Shown: in pieces, positions 22,826 through 33,848 of the stretch | How the letters are laid out: every line of letters starts with the position of its first letter | Position numbering within the stretch: position 1 is the stretch's first letter | Source of the DNA: Phytopythium helicoides | Lineage: Eukaryota; Oomycota; Peronosporomycetes; Pythiales; Pythiaceae | DNA length: 64,000 bases | NCBI GenBank assembly: GCA_024867545.1 | Contig: JANFNE010000034.1 | Location: 372,001-436,000 of the forward strand | Direction: 5' to 3' | Translations under genes and position numbers: made by a program | The notes under the pieces: generated by a model | The model's database searches: none | The model's input: only the letters and a program-made list of their open reading frames with translations | Told to the model about the DNA's origin: nothing

Positions 22826-24709
22826 CTACTTTTTCGAACGCGTCTTGGCTGCGGTGGCAGTCTTTTTGGCTTTCTTGAGTGTCATTTGTTCTTCCTCCTC
22901 GTTTTCCTCCACGGCATCCGTCTTTCTTGCCTTCTTGCGTTTGACAGTCAAGTATCCCTCGATCCCTGGGGTCGAAGTGCTGACATGCACTGTAATACCT
23001 GCTTTTGCTGCAAGCTCGCGAGCCTTTTTCACGTACGCATCCATGCGGAACTTGCGCTTCAATCCCGCCTCGTTCATGTAGCGCACCTTGCCAAATACAG
23101 GGCGTTCAGCCCACCCTTGGTCGTGCTTGCCGAAAGTCCACGCAATTCCCGTGTACGAGTTTGGATCGGGAGCATCGAGTGCATACTTGTTGTTCAGATA
23201 CAGAGCCCAGCGGAACCCTTCCTCTGGAGTCTTGGTCCATTCGAGTAGCTTCTTCCCCCAGTACATACGCATGTAGCCGTGCATATTTCCTGTAGCAAGC
23301 ACCTCGAGCTGTGCTGCATTCCAATACTGGTCCCCAGTCTGAGCTCGTTCTAGCTGCTCGAGCGAGTACAACACCGGTCGCTTGTCCTTGGCGTGGACCT
23401 CAAGAGTCTCCCGCGCAAACGCTGGTAAGCACGCCATCGAGTCATAGTGTTGTGGGTTGTACACTGCCATGTTGACCGACAATTCGCGTCGCACAATCAT
23501 CTCTTCGAGGAAACTCGCTCGCGACTCCTTGATGGCACTCGAAGTGAGTTTGTTTGCCGCAACTGCTACACGAACTGGGCTGATGTGCCCAAAGCGCAAG
23601 TATAGACTCAGGTCGCTGGTAGCTCCACCGCTCGGCTCGTTGCGCTCACGCGCATACTTCGGGAGTTTCTCTGTCAGGAAGTGTTTGGCTATCTCCACCG
23701 CGCGTTGCTCACCACCGATGTAATTTGACACACCGGGCACAGACCTGTCGACGTCGAGAGTCTTGAGTATGCTAGCAACAAGGTCTACGCTAGATACATC
23801 GAGTGGCAGGAGCGAAGAGAGCAGGACCCGCCGGTTGGAGTTGGTCTCGGCGACCGTATCGGTCGGACTAGAAGGGCTTGAAACCTCAGCATCCTTTGGT
23901 TTCTTGGCAGGAGACGCAAATTCCGCCTTGGCAAATGGGACGAGCTTGCACAGCAGTGACGGCATTCTGGTTCCGTCCTCGTTAACTGTTCTGGCGGCTT
24001 CTACAAGCTCGGCAGACTCGAGTGGCACAACGTATCGATCGAGGTGCTTGGTGATTCGTGGGCGAATGGTTCTAGCTGCATACTCCTCCTTGTTCGAGGC
24101 CACTGCAGATGGAACGACGACGTCGCCCTCGACCTGGACGATGCCAAACCCTGCGTCGCTATCCTTAGCCCACCGCACGAGCTCCTGTGTCTGCTTTCTC
24201 CACGGCCGCAAGTACGCGCAATCGGTCACCACGAGTGCGGCATCCTGCGCCAACGCTGCTACCAGCTTACTGCGGGATGGCACGTCCTTGGCAGAGTCAC
24301 CTGGCAGACTTCCATGGCGGAGAACCTGGAGCTGCAGTCCGCGAGAAGCGAGGCGGTGGTGGGCGTCAGCGAGCCCCTCGAGTGCGAACTTGGCGTGCCT
24401 CTCGGTCGCAAACACGTGCGCGTTCTCGTCTCGCTTGTCCTGGGCCACCTTGAGTAGTGTCGGAGGCAGGGCCGAGCGGTCTCCGAACAGGTAGACGACG
24501 TGTAGTGGCAGCGAAAGCGCGCTCGCCGCCGCCACTGCCAGCTCCAGCGCGTAGTTGTACTTGGTGCGCACCGACGTCTGCATCCAGTAGAGCAGGTAGG
24601 AAGGGCTACCGCTGCCGCTGGGTGCCGAGCGGCCATCATAGAGCCACTGGACGCGCTCGGCGTGCAGTCCCGCGGGAAGCACCAGCTTCTTCTCGAGCGC
24701 GCGCCGCAT
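22826..24709 (-). CDS. PHR: Class II CPD DNA photolyase
   Basis: A flavoenzyme that splits UV-induced cyclobutane pyrimidine dimers using blue light. Single exon, 627 residues, ATG at 24709. The N-terminal Rossmann-type antenna domain (VQWLYDGRSAPS ... YLLYWMQTSVRTKYNYALE) and the FAD-binding domain are complete. Class II signatures are clear: RASFLEEMIVRRELSVNMAVYN, GNMHGYMRMYWGKKLLEWT, LNNKYALDAPDPNSYTGIAW, and FGKHDQGWAERPVFGKVRYM. Compared with typical class II enzymes (about 450-550 residues) it has an insert of about 60 residues between the antenna and FAD domains (SPAKKPKDAEVSSPSSPTD region) and a Lys-rich C-terminal tail with NLS-like clusters (KRKKARK, KKAKK). Three CCAAT motifs lie upstream. 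Confidence 0.95.
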   Translation of the reverse strand: MRRALEKKLVLPAGLHAERVQWLYDGRSAPSGSGSPSYLLYWMQTSVRTKYNYALELAVAAASALSLPLHVVYLFGDRSALPPTLLKVAQDKRDENAHVFATERHAKFALEGLADAHHRLASRGLQLQVLRHGSLPGDSAKDVPSRSKLVAALAQDAALVVTDCAYLRPWRKQTQELVRWAKDSDAGFGIVQVEGDVVVPSAVASNKEEYAARTIRPRITKHLDRYVVPLESAELVEAARTVNEDGTRMPSLLCKLVPFAKAEFASPAKKPKDAEVSSPSSPTDTVAETNSNRRVLLSSLLPLDVSSVDLVASILKTLDVDRSVPGVSNYIGGEQRAVEIAKHFLTEKLPKYARERNEPSGGATSDLSLYLRFGHISPVRVAVAANKLTSSAIKESRASFLEEMIVRRELSVNMAVYNPQHYDSMACLPAFARETLEVHAKDKRPVLYSLEQLERAQTGDQYWNAAQLEVLATGNMHGYMRMYWGKKLLEWTKTPEEGFRWALYLNNKYALDAPDPNSYTGIAWTFGKHDQGWAERPVFGKVRYMNEAGLKRKFRMDAYVKKARELAAKAGITVHVSTSTPGIEGYLTVKRKKARKTDAVEENEEEEQMTLKKAKKTATAAKTRSKK

Positions 24710-24791
24710 TTCCGTCAGCGCAGCGGGGCCTGCAGCTTCAAGGGCCAGGGCGCTGGCTTGTTAGCTGGGTAGGCGGCTGGTTGTGGCAGCA

Positions 24792-24929
24792 ATTGGCCGA
24801 GTGCGGAGCCGCCCAGCGAGCGCTTCCGACGGCCATCGCCCACGTATTTCGGCTCGCCGAACAGAGCCGAAGTCGGGGTAATGGACGGGCTTTGATTGGG
24901 GGAAATGATGCATGGTAAGGCACGATTGG
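24792..24929 (-). promoter_or_regulatory. Three CCAAT motifs upstream of photolyase
   Basis: On the minus strand, CCAAT pentamers occur at 24792-24796, 24895-24899 and 24925-24929, that is 83-220 bp upstream of the photolyase ATG, in the 432-bp gap to the DOA10 stop. They resemble NF-Y sites; functional use is inferred only. Confidence 0.3.
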
Positions 24930-25141
24930 CTGGTACATTGCTGCGATGTTGAAGTGGAAAAAAGCTAGACGGGCAGTGTCGATGGCATGTGAACGGAGCG
25001 TCAAGGGCGCGGGAGCCATTTTACGAATACATATGAAGGCGTCGGGCTACTCGTACGCGCTACTCGCTACGGCCTTGCTTGACTGGGGCTCTTAATGTCT
25101 TCTGTGAGCTGTGGTCCTGTCTTTTCTTGTCTTGTGTCTGT

Positions 25142-28100
25142 CTATCTTGCCATGTCTTGCAGCTGCCGGCCGATGAGGTAGCGCTCATTCCGGATCGACT
25201 CGCACACGTTGGCGATCCAGCGTGAGACGAATGCGTGGGCACGCACGAGCAAGTACGTCGCACCAAGCACCAACGCTGACATGGCAAAGGCCGTCTGTTC
25301 GAGCTTCGATCCGGGCGACGGACCCACGATAAGCACCACGAGCGACGACGCAAACGTCGGCGCGATCAACATCCCGAAAAGGAATGCGACAATCGGCCAC
25401 AGCACGCGGTCTTGGAAGAACCCTACGTCAAAGCAGTTATCGCCGATAGGGTCTTGCCGCATGCGAAGCACCTCACTTTCATGAACCGCCAACGTGAACC
25501 GCAGCTGCCGATAGGATTTGCGCAGGCACTTGACAAAGTTGTCGCGGTCGACGTGAACGACTCCGTCTCCTACAGCGTCGTGGGCGAGGGCCTCGTCCTC
25601 GTCTTCGGCATCATCTTCGTCGTCGAAGAGATCCTCGTCGTCTTCGTCATCCAGGAAATCCTCATCCATCTCCATCTCCTCGTCCTCATCGGGGATGAAG
25701 GCGTCGTCAAACTCCATGTTGGCGTTGCGGCGATCATTCCCATCTCGTCGGCCAGCCCCGCGTCGACGATTTCGCACCGTACACACAAGCCAGCATGTCA
25801 AGTTGAGCAAGAGAATCCCCATCATGTAGCTCTCAAGCAACGAGCTTTGAGCAGTCGGGAAACATTTCGAGAGCGAATGCCCAAGCAAGAGCGGGGACGC
25901 AAAAGCCCATCCGATGACACTGGTCACTGCATTCGACGGGGTCAAATTCCGGATCGCGTATCCGCGCTGAACGAGGTCGGGAGCCACTTGGTCAATAGGT
26001 CGCGTCAGCACCTGAAGTGCCTGCACGCCGTTCACAGCAAGCCACACGATCTCAACTCCTGCAGCCATGACCAATGGGTCATGAGAAATTCCTGTGACGC
26101 GCTCAAATGGCGCGAGGCACAGACGACCAACTGCAAGCGATCCAAACAAGAACGCGCCAACCACAAGTACGCTCACTGCCCAGGAAAAAAGCACCAGACC
26201 AGACAGTCGGAGCGAGAGGTTTGTAGGCTTGCGACGTGGCAGTAGATCGTACTCTGTTGGTTCTGGATCGTCGAGCCCCTCTTCTGGCCATGGCAAATAC
26301 CGCTGGCCATCCACTCGAAGTTCTTCAGGAGGAAGTTGCGCGCGCGGATGGAAGTGAAGCGGTGGTGGCGCCAGCACAAACTCTTCCCGAACACGGCGCC
26401 GAATGTTTAGCGTTGGGTCACGCACCGTGCGCTCCATGTAGATACGAGGTAAGAGGTATCCCGTCAGCCCAAAGTGCTTGCTAGCAAACGCGATGGCAGA
26501 GTGCTGAAACTTGCCGATATCGTTCTTTGCGTGCTCGAGCACACTTAAGACAACGAGATGCACAGCAAGCAGCTCCAATGGGACTTGGATTTCTGGGCTC
26601 AGGTACTGGAATCGCAGCGTCAGGGGTAGCAGAGAAGGGGCTGCAAGACATGCCAGACGAACTGGAATGTGCACAATCACAACCAACAGCGCGGCGTAGA
26701 TTGCGAGTGAAAGAACCATGCGCCTAGCATGCTTGGTGCACTTCTCGCTCAACAATGTGCGCAGCAGGTCGGGATGGTCCTCTTGCGGTCGAATCACCTT
26801 GGCCAGAAGATCCGGGTGCACAACTTCGCGTAGCTGAAGGACCGCCACGGTGACGAAAAGCATAAACGTGATGCCAAGTACCCAGTGTACCATCAACGAG
26901 CCCACCATCTGGTTCAAGCAGAACGCCACACGTTCGTGCGGTGTCACCTTGAAAAGGTGTAGCGTCGCGAAGTCGATACCCAGTCCGAGAACAATGGGAA
27001 GCACCACCATCTTGAGCAGCAGCAGCGTCGAAACTTTGACAATTGCAGTCAGACAACGAAGTGCCCAGAGCAGTCCACCCATCAGCGGGCGGTGAATATA
27101 CGACGACGCTGTTGTGACCATGAAACGCCATAGCACAATCGTGCAGCAGATTGCAAAGTAACCTGTCGCACATGTGCAAATGTCGACGAGCTGCAAGCAG
27201 TCGCCGCGTGCCTTCGCTCCTTCTACAACGCGCCACAGTGTTTGGATTGTAAACGAGAAGATGGGCATGCTCGTGTCAATGTTCTTGGAATCCACTGCTC
27301 CCATTGCGGTCTCATCGTCGCTCGTCGCCGCTATCAGAGCTAGGAGAGATGAAGAAAATGAGAACGGAACTGCTGCCACGATATTGGCGCCTGCAGAAAG
27401 CAACGTGCTACCCAGTGTGTACGGGATAAACGCGAAGAGCCCTAGGTATGCGCCGTTGAAAGCGAGGAGCCATGACACGTTCCGGAAAAGGACAACGATG
27501 TCGCCACGGAGTCCCAGCAGCTCGTCCATGGCAATGTTAATCTCCATGTGCTCGAAGTCATCCTCCCATTCGCGATTTGCGTTTGCAGCACGCGGACCAG
27601 CATTGTTAGGGCGATCCCGAACATTGCGTCGAGGTGGCACTGCTGCGTTGGCGGGCTCTGCGGGCTCAGCACGCTCAGCTTGCTCTGCACGAGCTAGTGG
27701 CTCTTCATTTGCCTGGGCAATCACCTCATTCGCACCTTCGACTTGATCATTTCTTGCTCCTCGGCGATGGCGTAGACCCAGCACAGGCTCCATGTGATGT
27801 TCCATCCCCATCTCTAGCGGGTGGTCAATGAATGCGTCTTCAAACAAGCGAGGTCGTTCCTCTCGGAGGTTGTCGTGCACCTCCTGTTCGTTGCGCCCAC
27901 CCCACTCTTCCTCGTCGGATGAGTCATCTGAGTCAGCTTCGTCCAAGTTTCCAAGAGGGCGTAAGCCTCCATCCAGCTCGTTGAAGTTCTCTTGCAGGCG
28001 CGGGTCAGCATCGCGCGCATTCTCTGCGAGCACTGGAACATCGTTCGCCGCCGCAAGCTCACGCTCGTTTGCTTCTCGCACAGCTTGGGGAATTACTTCA

Positions 28101-28917
28101 CGGTTGCGGTTGCGATGGTGGTGGTGATGGTGATGGTGATGGTGAGCGTGGTTATTCGCATGGTTGTCATCCATGTGCTCCTCGATGTGATCGAGATGGA
28201 AGCGCAGAAAGTCGGCGAACGACATGAGCGCAAGGAATGAGAACACGACGCAGACGATCAGGATGATCCCCGAGAAGATGTCTGCAACAACGTGCGGAGC
28301 GTCGAAGCGCTCGGAGAAGTTGACGTTGATCATCGCCGATGCGCGCAACAGCCACATACGGTACAGCCAGCTCGTGCACCACGGCGCGACTGCCAACCAC
28401 AGCACCAGCACGAGCGCAGCACGAACACCGAACGGAAGCCATTTAAAGAACGCGATCCGCAGCATCGTGCCACACAGCTCCGACCACGGCAGGACATCCG
28501 GCGCATTCGCATCGTACAGCGGCTTGAACTCGAATTGGTGCCCACACAGCTCGCAGTACGTCTTGCCCGAGTGCTCCAGCCACTGCTCGAGGCAGTCCGA
28601 GTGCGTGAAGCGGATACTGCCGCTGCACTTGCACGGCGCAAACAGCCGCCGATCGGGCTCCTGCACGCGCACGGTTCCCGTCAGTCGATGGTAAAAACAC
28701 GCGCAGATCACCACCACACAAGGCGACGCACCGCTTCGCCCCGACACACGCGGCACTCGGCCTCGTCCTCGTCCTCGTCTTCCACGTCCGGCTCCGCTTC
28801 CGGTGACCGCACCGGTGGCGGCGACGTCACTGCATCCCGCACAGCCGCGCCGCCGTTCACCTCGCCGAACTCTGCGGCCACCGCGACGCCCAGCGGGTCA
28901 AACAGCCCGCGATCCAT
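25142..28917 (-). CDS. MARCHF6: ER membrane E3 ubiquitin ligase DOA10/MARCHF6
   Basis: Multi-spanning RING-CH ubiquitin ligase for ER-associated degradation. Exon 1 is 28917-28732, a 71-nt intron follows, and exon 2 is 28660-25142: 1234 residues (yeast Doa10 1319, human 910). The RING-CH at about residues 52-110 is split by the intron: AECRVCRGEA then APCKCSGSIRFTHSDCLEQW and KTYCELCGHQF, matching C4HC3 spacing. About 14 hydrophobic membrane segments follow; the TD region appears around VVLPIVLGLGIDFATLHLF ... NQMVGSLMVHWVLGITF. The loop after the second TM contains a run of 10 His (about residue 205) and acidic stretches. A second acidic loop (about residues 1060-1110) precedes the final two TMs. 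The ATG at 28917 was chosen over an in-frame extension to 29199, whose sequence looks untranslated. Confidence 0.93.
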
Positions 28918-30021
28918 ACCGAAATAGCGCTGGATCCGCTGGCTTGAGCCCTGACACTCGCGCGGCGAGATCTCCGCTTCCACGAGGACTCCAGACGCCG
29001 CGCTGGGCTCAAAACGCGCGCGAGGACGTCGGCTATGCGCTCGGGTGAGGGCGCAGCTGCGGGTGGGCGCGGGGACGGCCGAGAGGTGCGCGAGCGAGCG
29101 GCTTGGACCGCTCACGTTGCCGTTTCCGGCCGCGCGTTCTGGAGTTTGTGCGCCTTCCTTTTTCCCGGCACCTGGGAGAGGGATGGCACCTTCGCGCAAC
29201 CTTCCGCGCGTCCGGATGACGTCCGGATACGGGTGAGCGCCAATGACGTCATAAGGGACTTCATCGCGACGCTATAAGATCGCCCGAAGACCTTGTCTGC
29301 CAGCGCTTCAAGCATCTCCCGAGTCTGTCGTTGCGTTGTTGCCGCGGCCGTAATGCAGGCCAGTCACCAGAGTGGCACGCCTCGATCTACGCGTACACAC
29401 GCTTTCAATACACTGCAACTTTGAGTCTCAACCACTTCGCGTTGCGTCAATTGCTGCGTGGCAAGTGTCAGAAGAGGGAGGAAGGGGCTTGTGGTCTGGT
29501 CCGAGATGTACACATCCAGGGCGGGTGTGCATTGTGTGCGGGTGCACGTGACAATGCGGGATGAGGACGTGTTCACGTGCCCGACCTGCTCGTTCACTGC
29601 CGGCCGAGACGAGCACGCCGCTTTTTACATTTTGCGCTATGTGAGCGCAGGTGCACTGGAGGTGTTTTCCGAGAGTGACGGCAGAGTGAGGGAGGTAGGG
29701 GGCGCCTCCACCACCATGTCCCTAGCTATTGGGGGGACAACGACGTGAGCCACTGAGGGGCTTCTTCGCCTGCGGGCGGTGCAAGTGCTCGCATAGGATT
29801 ACCATAGCACGAATGTATCGCTGAATTGGTCCTATATTGCTCAACTCGTCCGTGCAAAATGGAATATAGAAAACGGCTCTGGCCGCCTCGACTGCGGCGA
29901 AGCCAGCCCCGGCGAGTACTTTATGCAGCGTACAGGGCGTCGACAGCGTTGACTTTACGGTGGTGCGAGCAACCGCACTGTGCTGCACCACGCTCCACCA
30001 CGCCGTGCCGTGCCGCGCAGA
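28918..30021. other. Gap between DOA10 start and SWIB gene stop
   Basis: 1.1 kb with no recognised gene. The first few hundred bases are the DOA10 promoter/leader. Short frames on both strands show no domain. A CTATAAG element at about 29271-29277 is an isolated match and not interpretable. Confidence 0.5.
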
Positions 30022-31194
30022 TCACATCTCGATCTCTCTCTTGGGGTGGATCCGCCCCGTAATACGGTCTTTTTCGTCGTCGTCACTTGAGACGCCATCC
30101 CGCAGGATGTCGTCCCAGCCATTCGCCGGCATCTCCTCCGGTTTCCGCACGTGCCGCTTGACGAACTTGTTCATTGAGAACATGGTAAAGGTGTCGCGCT
30201 GGAACACTCGCCGCAGCGTCGAGTCGAGGACGATCGTCCGCTTGTCGTTCGGCGACTGCAAGTTGTGCTCATGAATGTACGCCCACAGCGTCTTGACGAT
30301 TTGCGGCCGCGCCATGCGCTCGGCGCCGACCACGCTCGCCAGCTCGGGCGACAACACGAGCTCCTTATTGAATGGACTGGCGCGGTTCGACTTTTTCTTT
30401 TCGTCACCGCCGCTCGCCTTCTTCCGCTTCGCCGCGGGCTTCTTCTTGGCCTTGGCGGACTCGTCCTCATCGCTCGACACGCCATCTCGTGGGATGTCGT
30501 CCCATCCTCCGGGCGGCAGCTCGTCGGGTTTCCGCACGTGGCGCTTGACGAACTTGTTCATGGAGAACATGGTGACCGAGTCTCGCTGGAAGACGCTGCG
30601 CAGCTTATCATCGAAGATGATCGACTTTTTGTTGTTCGGGTCCTGCAGGTTGTGCTCGCGGATGTAGGCCCAGAGCGCCTTCACGATCTGCGGGCGCGCC
30701 ATTCGGTCGGCGCCCACGACGCTGGCGAGCTCGGGCGACAGCGCCAGCTGCATGTTGAATCCCCCGCCAGCCTTCTTCCCCCCGTCGTCGTCGCCGGTCT
30801 TGCGCGCGCGCTTCTTGGCCGCGGGCTTCTTCTTAGGGGCCGCGCGCTTGCGCTTGGGCTTGGGCTCATCCTCGTCATCGGCGTCCTCGTCCTCCTCGCT
30901 GGGCTCGGGCTCGTCCTCCTCCTCCTCCTCCTCCTCCTCGTCCTCCTCGTCGCCCTGCTGCTCCTCGATGAGCCGCAGAATCGACTCGTTGATCGTGTCC
31001 TTGTAGTGCGACAGGTCGGTCTGGAACTGCGCCTCCAGCTGCTTGCGCACCATGCGCCGAGAGAGCTGCTCCAGGTCCGCGTCCTTCAGGATCGCGCGGA
31101 TCGCCTCCGTCAGCTGCGCCGCGTCCACGGCCGGCGCCATCGTCGCCGCCTCGTGCTCCAGGCCCAGCTCCAGGCCCAGCCCCATGTCGCTCAT
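30022..31194 (-). CDS. DEK-C domain plus tandem SWIB/MDM2 domain chromatin protein
   Basis: Single exon, 390 residues, ATG at 31194 (an upstream in-frame GTG is not a credible start). Order: DEK C-terminal-type helical domain (about 23-78: AIRAILKDADLEQLSRRMVR ... INESILRLIEEQ), a Glu/Asp run, a Lys-rich NLS-like stretch (KPKRKRAAPKKK, KKRARK), SWIB domain 1 (about 150-222: LSPELASVVGADRMARPQIV ... LWAYIREHNLQDPNNKKSI ... MFSMNKFVKRHV), another Lys-rich linker, and SWIB domain 2 (about 279-351), which repeats the first almost exactly. Each SWIB ends with a similar GWDDI.RDGVSSD tail, so the duplicated unit includes the linker. DEK-C/SWIB proteins act in transcription by RNA polymerase I/II or in chromatin remodelling (yeast Uaf30, Tri1). 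Specific role unknown. Confidence 0.88.
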   Translation of the reverse strand: MSDMGLGLELGLEHEAATMAPAVDAAQLTEAIRAILKDADLEQLSRRMVRKQLEAQFQTDLSHYKDTINESILRLIEEQQGDEEDEEEEEEEEDEPEPSEEDEDADDEDEPKPKRKRAAPKKKPAAKKRARKTGDDDGGKKAGGGFNMQLALSPELASVVGADRMARPQIVKALWAYIREHNLQDPNNKKSIIFDDKLRSVFQRDSVTMFSMNKFVKRHVRKPDELPPGGWDDIPRDGVSSDEDESAKAKKKPAAKRKKASGGDEKKKSNRASPFNKELVLSPELASVVGAERMARPQIVKTLWAYIHEHNLQSPNDKRTIVLDSTLRRVFQRDTFTMFSMNKFVKRHVRKPEEMPANGWDDILRDGVSSDDDEKDRITGRIHPKREIEM

Positions 31195-32000
31195 ACTTGC
31201 GCAGCCGTTATATTCCACGCCAGGAGGGGGAGCCAGCGCTTTCCGAGCATTGCACTAACTCGAGGGAGTGACGAGCCGATGGCTGTAACAGTTACGAACA
31301 CGCCACTTCAACGTCAACCAAATCCATCAATCAAAGCTGCTGCGCTGCTCATCAACGCGGTCACGCATTCGTGGGGACCACCGAGTGTAGATACACCCTT
31401 GATTGTCGTACTCGAACTGCTAACGAGCTGCGTACAGCTCCAATTCCAGCACCCTTGCCAATTAAAGCCCCCTGCACTGTTGCGTCATGACTGAAGCCTC
31501 CGGTGCCAAGGTTGTTTCGACCTAGTCGAATTGCTCGTCTGCTTGCCTCGGCATTCCAATAATATGGCTTCAAGCTTTACCAGAACTTGACGAGAAATTT
31601 TGTGAGTGAAAAGTCAATCGTCGACGCGAAAAGGCTGTGCTAACGAGCCACAAGCCACTATGCCTGGATAATTTGATAAACCACAAGCAAAAAACATGTA
31701 GAGAAGTGCAAGCAAGTGCACCAGGATAGCCCATACGCACGCTCGTCCGAGGACTTCCGGACCCAAAGAGACTTGCATTCTTTTGTAAATAATAACGCAT
31801 GCGTGTTGTTGTTCGGTACTGGAGATGTTCTACTACTACGTGATGACGAACATGATCACCATACTCAAAGGTGCACATGCAACGTACATGCACACTACTA
31901 CAACAAAATAAATAACGCTCGAGCTGAGCTGGGCTGACTGCGAGGCAGGTTGCTGAGGAGGAGCCTCGATCAGCTTGATCGGCTGACTGAGGCAGTTCAA
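31195..32000. other. Low-density gap
   Basis: No supported gene in these 806 bases; AT-richer than the flanks. Short frames on both strands have unbiased codon use. An AATAAATAA stretch near 31905-31915 may belong to a 3' end but no plus-strand gene precedes it. Confidence 0.45.
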
Positions 32001-32885
32001 TCAGCGCCAGCGTGGGCGGACAGTAGACGATGCCGTGGTAGTCTTGGCAGTAGCAGCAGCCTTCGAGGCTTCTTCCTCTCGTCGGCGACCGAGGGAAACG
32101 AATCTCGTATCGCGACTGCAAAAGAAAGTGGGAGCAGCAGTCGTAGCAGTAGCCTTGGAGGCTGCTTCCTCTCGTCGGCGACCGAGGGAAACGAACCTCG
32201 TATCGCGTCGCTTGAAATGGATGACAGCCGTAGCAGCAGTGACAGCTGACGTGGATAGTTGGTCGAACTTCTTGTTCATGTTGTTGTTGTTGTTGTTGTC
32301 GCCGCCGCTGTTACCACCGCTTGTGCTGCATCGACGACGGCCTTCCGACACATAGTGGCGGAGCTGAAACTCACGCTTCTGCTTGCGCTCGAGCTCGTGC
32401 GACCACGAGCTTTCGTCGAGCTTCGAGGCGGGGTAGTCACTTGCGCCCTCGAACGAATCATGCGCCTCCGACTGGCACTCGAGCTCGAAGGCGGGACGCG
32501 CCGTCTCATTGTCGTCCAAGTCGCTGTCGTCGTCGTCCGTGGTCGAGTCGACTTCAGAGTTGGCTTCGACTTGAGCCTTGGCTTTGGTTTGGGCGTGCGC
32601 CGAGGCGGTGGGTTGCTTCTCTGCGTCCTCCGAGACGTCAGCGATGAGGCTTTCTGTCTCCTTCTCGTCTTGTGAGGCCGTCGTGGCCGTCTTGGAGGCA
32701 GTTATCGCGGTGGAAGACGCTTGGGAGACCGCCAAGAGCAGCAGCAGCGCCGTGTAGACGACTGCGACGCAGATCGAGACACAAACGGAGATGGCGCCGA
32801 GAAGTGGCGAGCAGGCGGCGAGCACCAGCAGGGAGGCGAGCGCGATGAGCGAGAGGGCGGCGATGACGACGGCGGTGGCGCTCAT
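32001..32885 (-). CDS. Two-TM protein with acidic tail and C-terminal 31-aa repeats
   Basis: Frame of 294 residues beginning MSATAVVIAALSLIALAS at 32885. Two adjacent hydrophobic segments (about 3-25 and 28-52) form a membrane hairpin or a signal anchor pair. The rest is predicted soluble: an acidic Ser/Thr/Asp-rich stretch (STTDDDDSDLDDNE), an Asn run (GDNNNNNNMNKK) and two copies of a 31-residue repeat containing RDTRFVSLGRRREE (see repeat entry). In-frame sequence continues upstream to 33170 with other ATGs, but there the sequence looks untranslated and the hydrophobic start is the natural N-terminus. No family recognised. RRRxxS-like and RFVSLGRR motifs could be kinase targets (inference). 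Confidence 0.55.
   Translation of the reverse strand: MSATAVVIAALSLIALASLLVLAACSPLLGAISVCVSICVAVVYTALLLLLAVSQASSTAITASKTATTASQDEKETESLIADVSEDAEKQPTASAHAQTKAKAQVEANSEVDSTTDDDDSDLDDNETARPAFELECQSEAHDSFEGASDYPASKLDESSWSHELERKQKREFQLRHYVSEGRRRCSTSGGNSGGDNNNNNNMNKKFDQLSTSAVTAATAVIHFKRRDTRFVSLGRRREEAASKATATTAAPTFFCSRDTRFVSLGRRREEEASKAAATAKTTTASSTVRPRWR
32061..32246 (-). repeat. 93-bp direct tandem repeat, in frame
   Basis: Two adjacent copies of 93 bp (32061-32153 and 32154-32246) encode 31-residue units whose core RDTRFVSLGRRREE is identical, with variable Ala/Thr-rich flanks. The nucleotide core (about 45 bp) differs at only a few positions, indicating recent duplication. Confidence 0.8.
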
Positions 32886-33848
32886 GACGGCTGGAGGCTG
32901 AGGCTGAGGCTGGAGACCGAGGGCGAGCGCGCACGAGGCTTGGCTTGCTCTCTTGGCGGCGAGAAGGAAAGTGAGGGCTCGGGTGGCAAAGGCAACCCGA
33001 GTTGACTTGGCATTTGTATGTGGTGGGTTTCCAGGAAAAGCCTCGGAAAGGCCCGATGTGGCCTGGGAGTCATGAGCGCCGAGCGCCATTTCGCGCTCAT
33101 GGAGCGGCCGAGGCGCCTCTGGAGATGGCTGTGGTGGCCCGATGGGTCTCTCGTGCTGCTGAGCTGCCACGCACGCGTCACGAGCCGTTCGAGATGGGCC
33201 GGATCCTGCGTCGTTGAAGTGGATTGGTACCCATTTCCGCCGTTACCAGATCGATGGATCGGATACGGCCGGCACATGGCTACGTCAAGTGGAAAGCCAC
33301 GTCACATGGATGCATGCAGGAGCTTGGCCTCCGCAGGTCCCAATGGACACGCGCGTGGGTTGCGTTGGGTTTGAGGAGGAGGGAGGCTGTCGTAGCTGAT
33401 CCTGAGGTGTGGAGGAGTGCGGCCGCGATTGTCCAAGCTATGGGGAGAGTAGACGGACCGAAGCAGGCCTCGAATGTCTGGATACCTCGAGTAGTGTGAT
33501 GCTTTCGTGATGTGGATGTTGATTGTGGTGAAGACTGGATCGAGTAGAGTTTCCTGCCGGTGTTGCTGTGGCTACAACTAACGCCATGTCGTGCATTGCA
33601 AATATTGGGCTCCACACTCGATATTGGTGAGGCTATCAACGAATCCGGGGGTGTTGATCCGTTTTTGGTTGCTGTATCAAGTGACGTATTCAGACAAAAA
33701 CCGCCATCTCGACTGTTGTCCACGGTGCTTCAAATCGAACCTCCATGTTCAAGGAAACCGATTATACTTTGATATCAGTACAGCGTACGTTTGGATCGAT
33801 GCACGAACGTGTAGGCAGTGTAGGCAAAAAAGAATTTGCACCGGGTTA

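Noticed and set aside
29264..29282. TATA-like CTATAAG near 29271
   Set aside because: Far from any confident start, and oomycete promoters rarely use TATA boxes.
30265..31494. 409-codon plus-strand frame antisense to the SWIB gene
   Set aside because: Leu-rich mirror of the Glu/Lys-rich SWIB gene.
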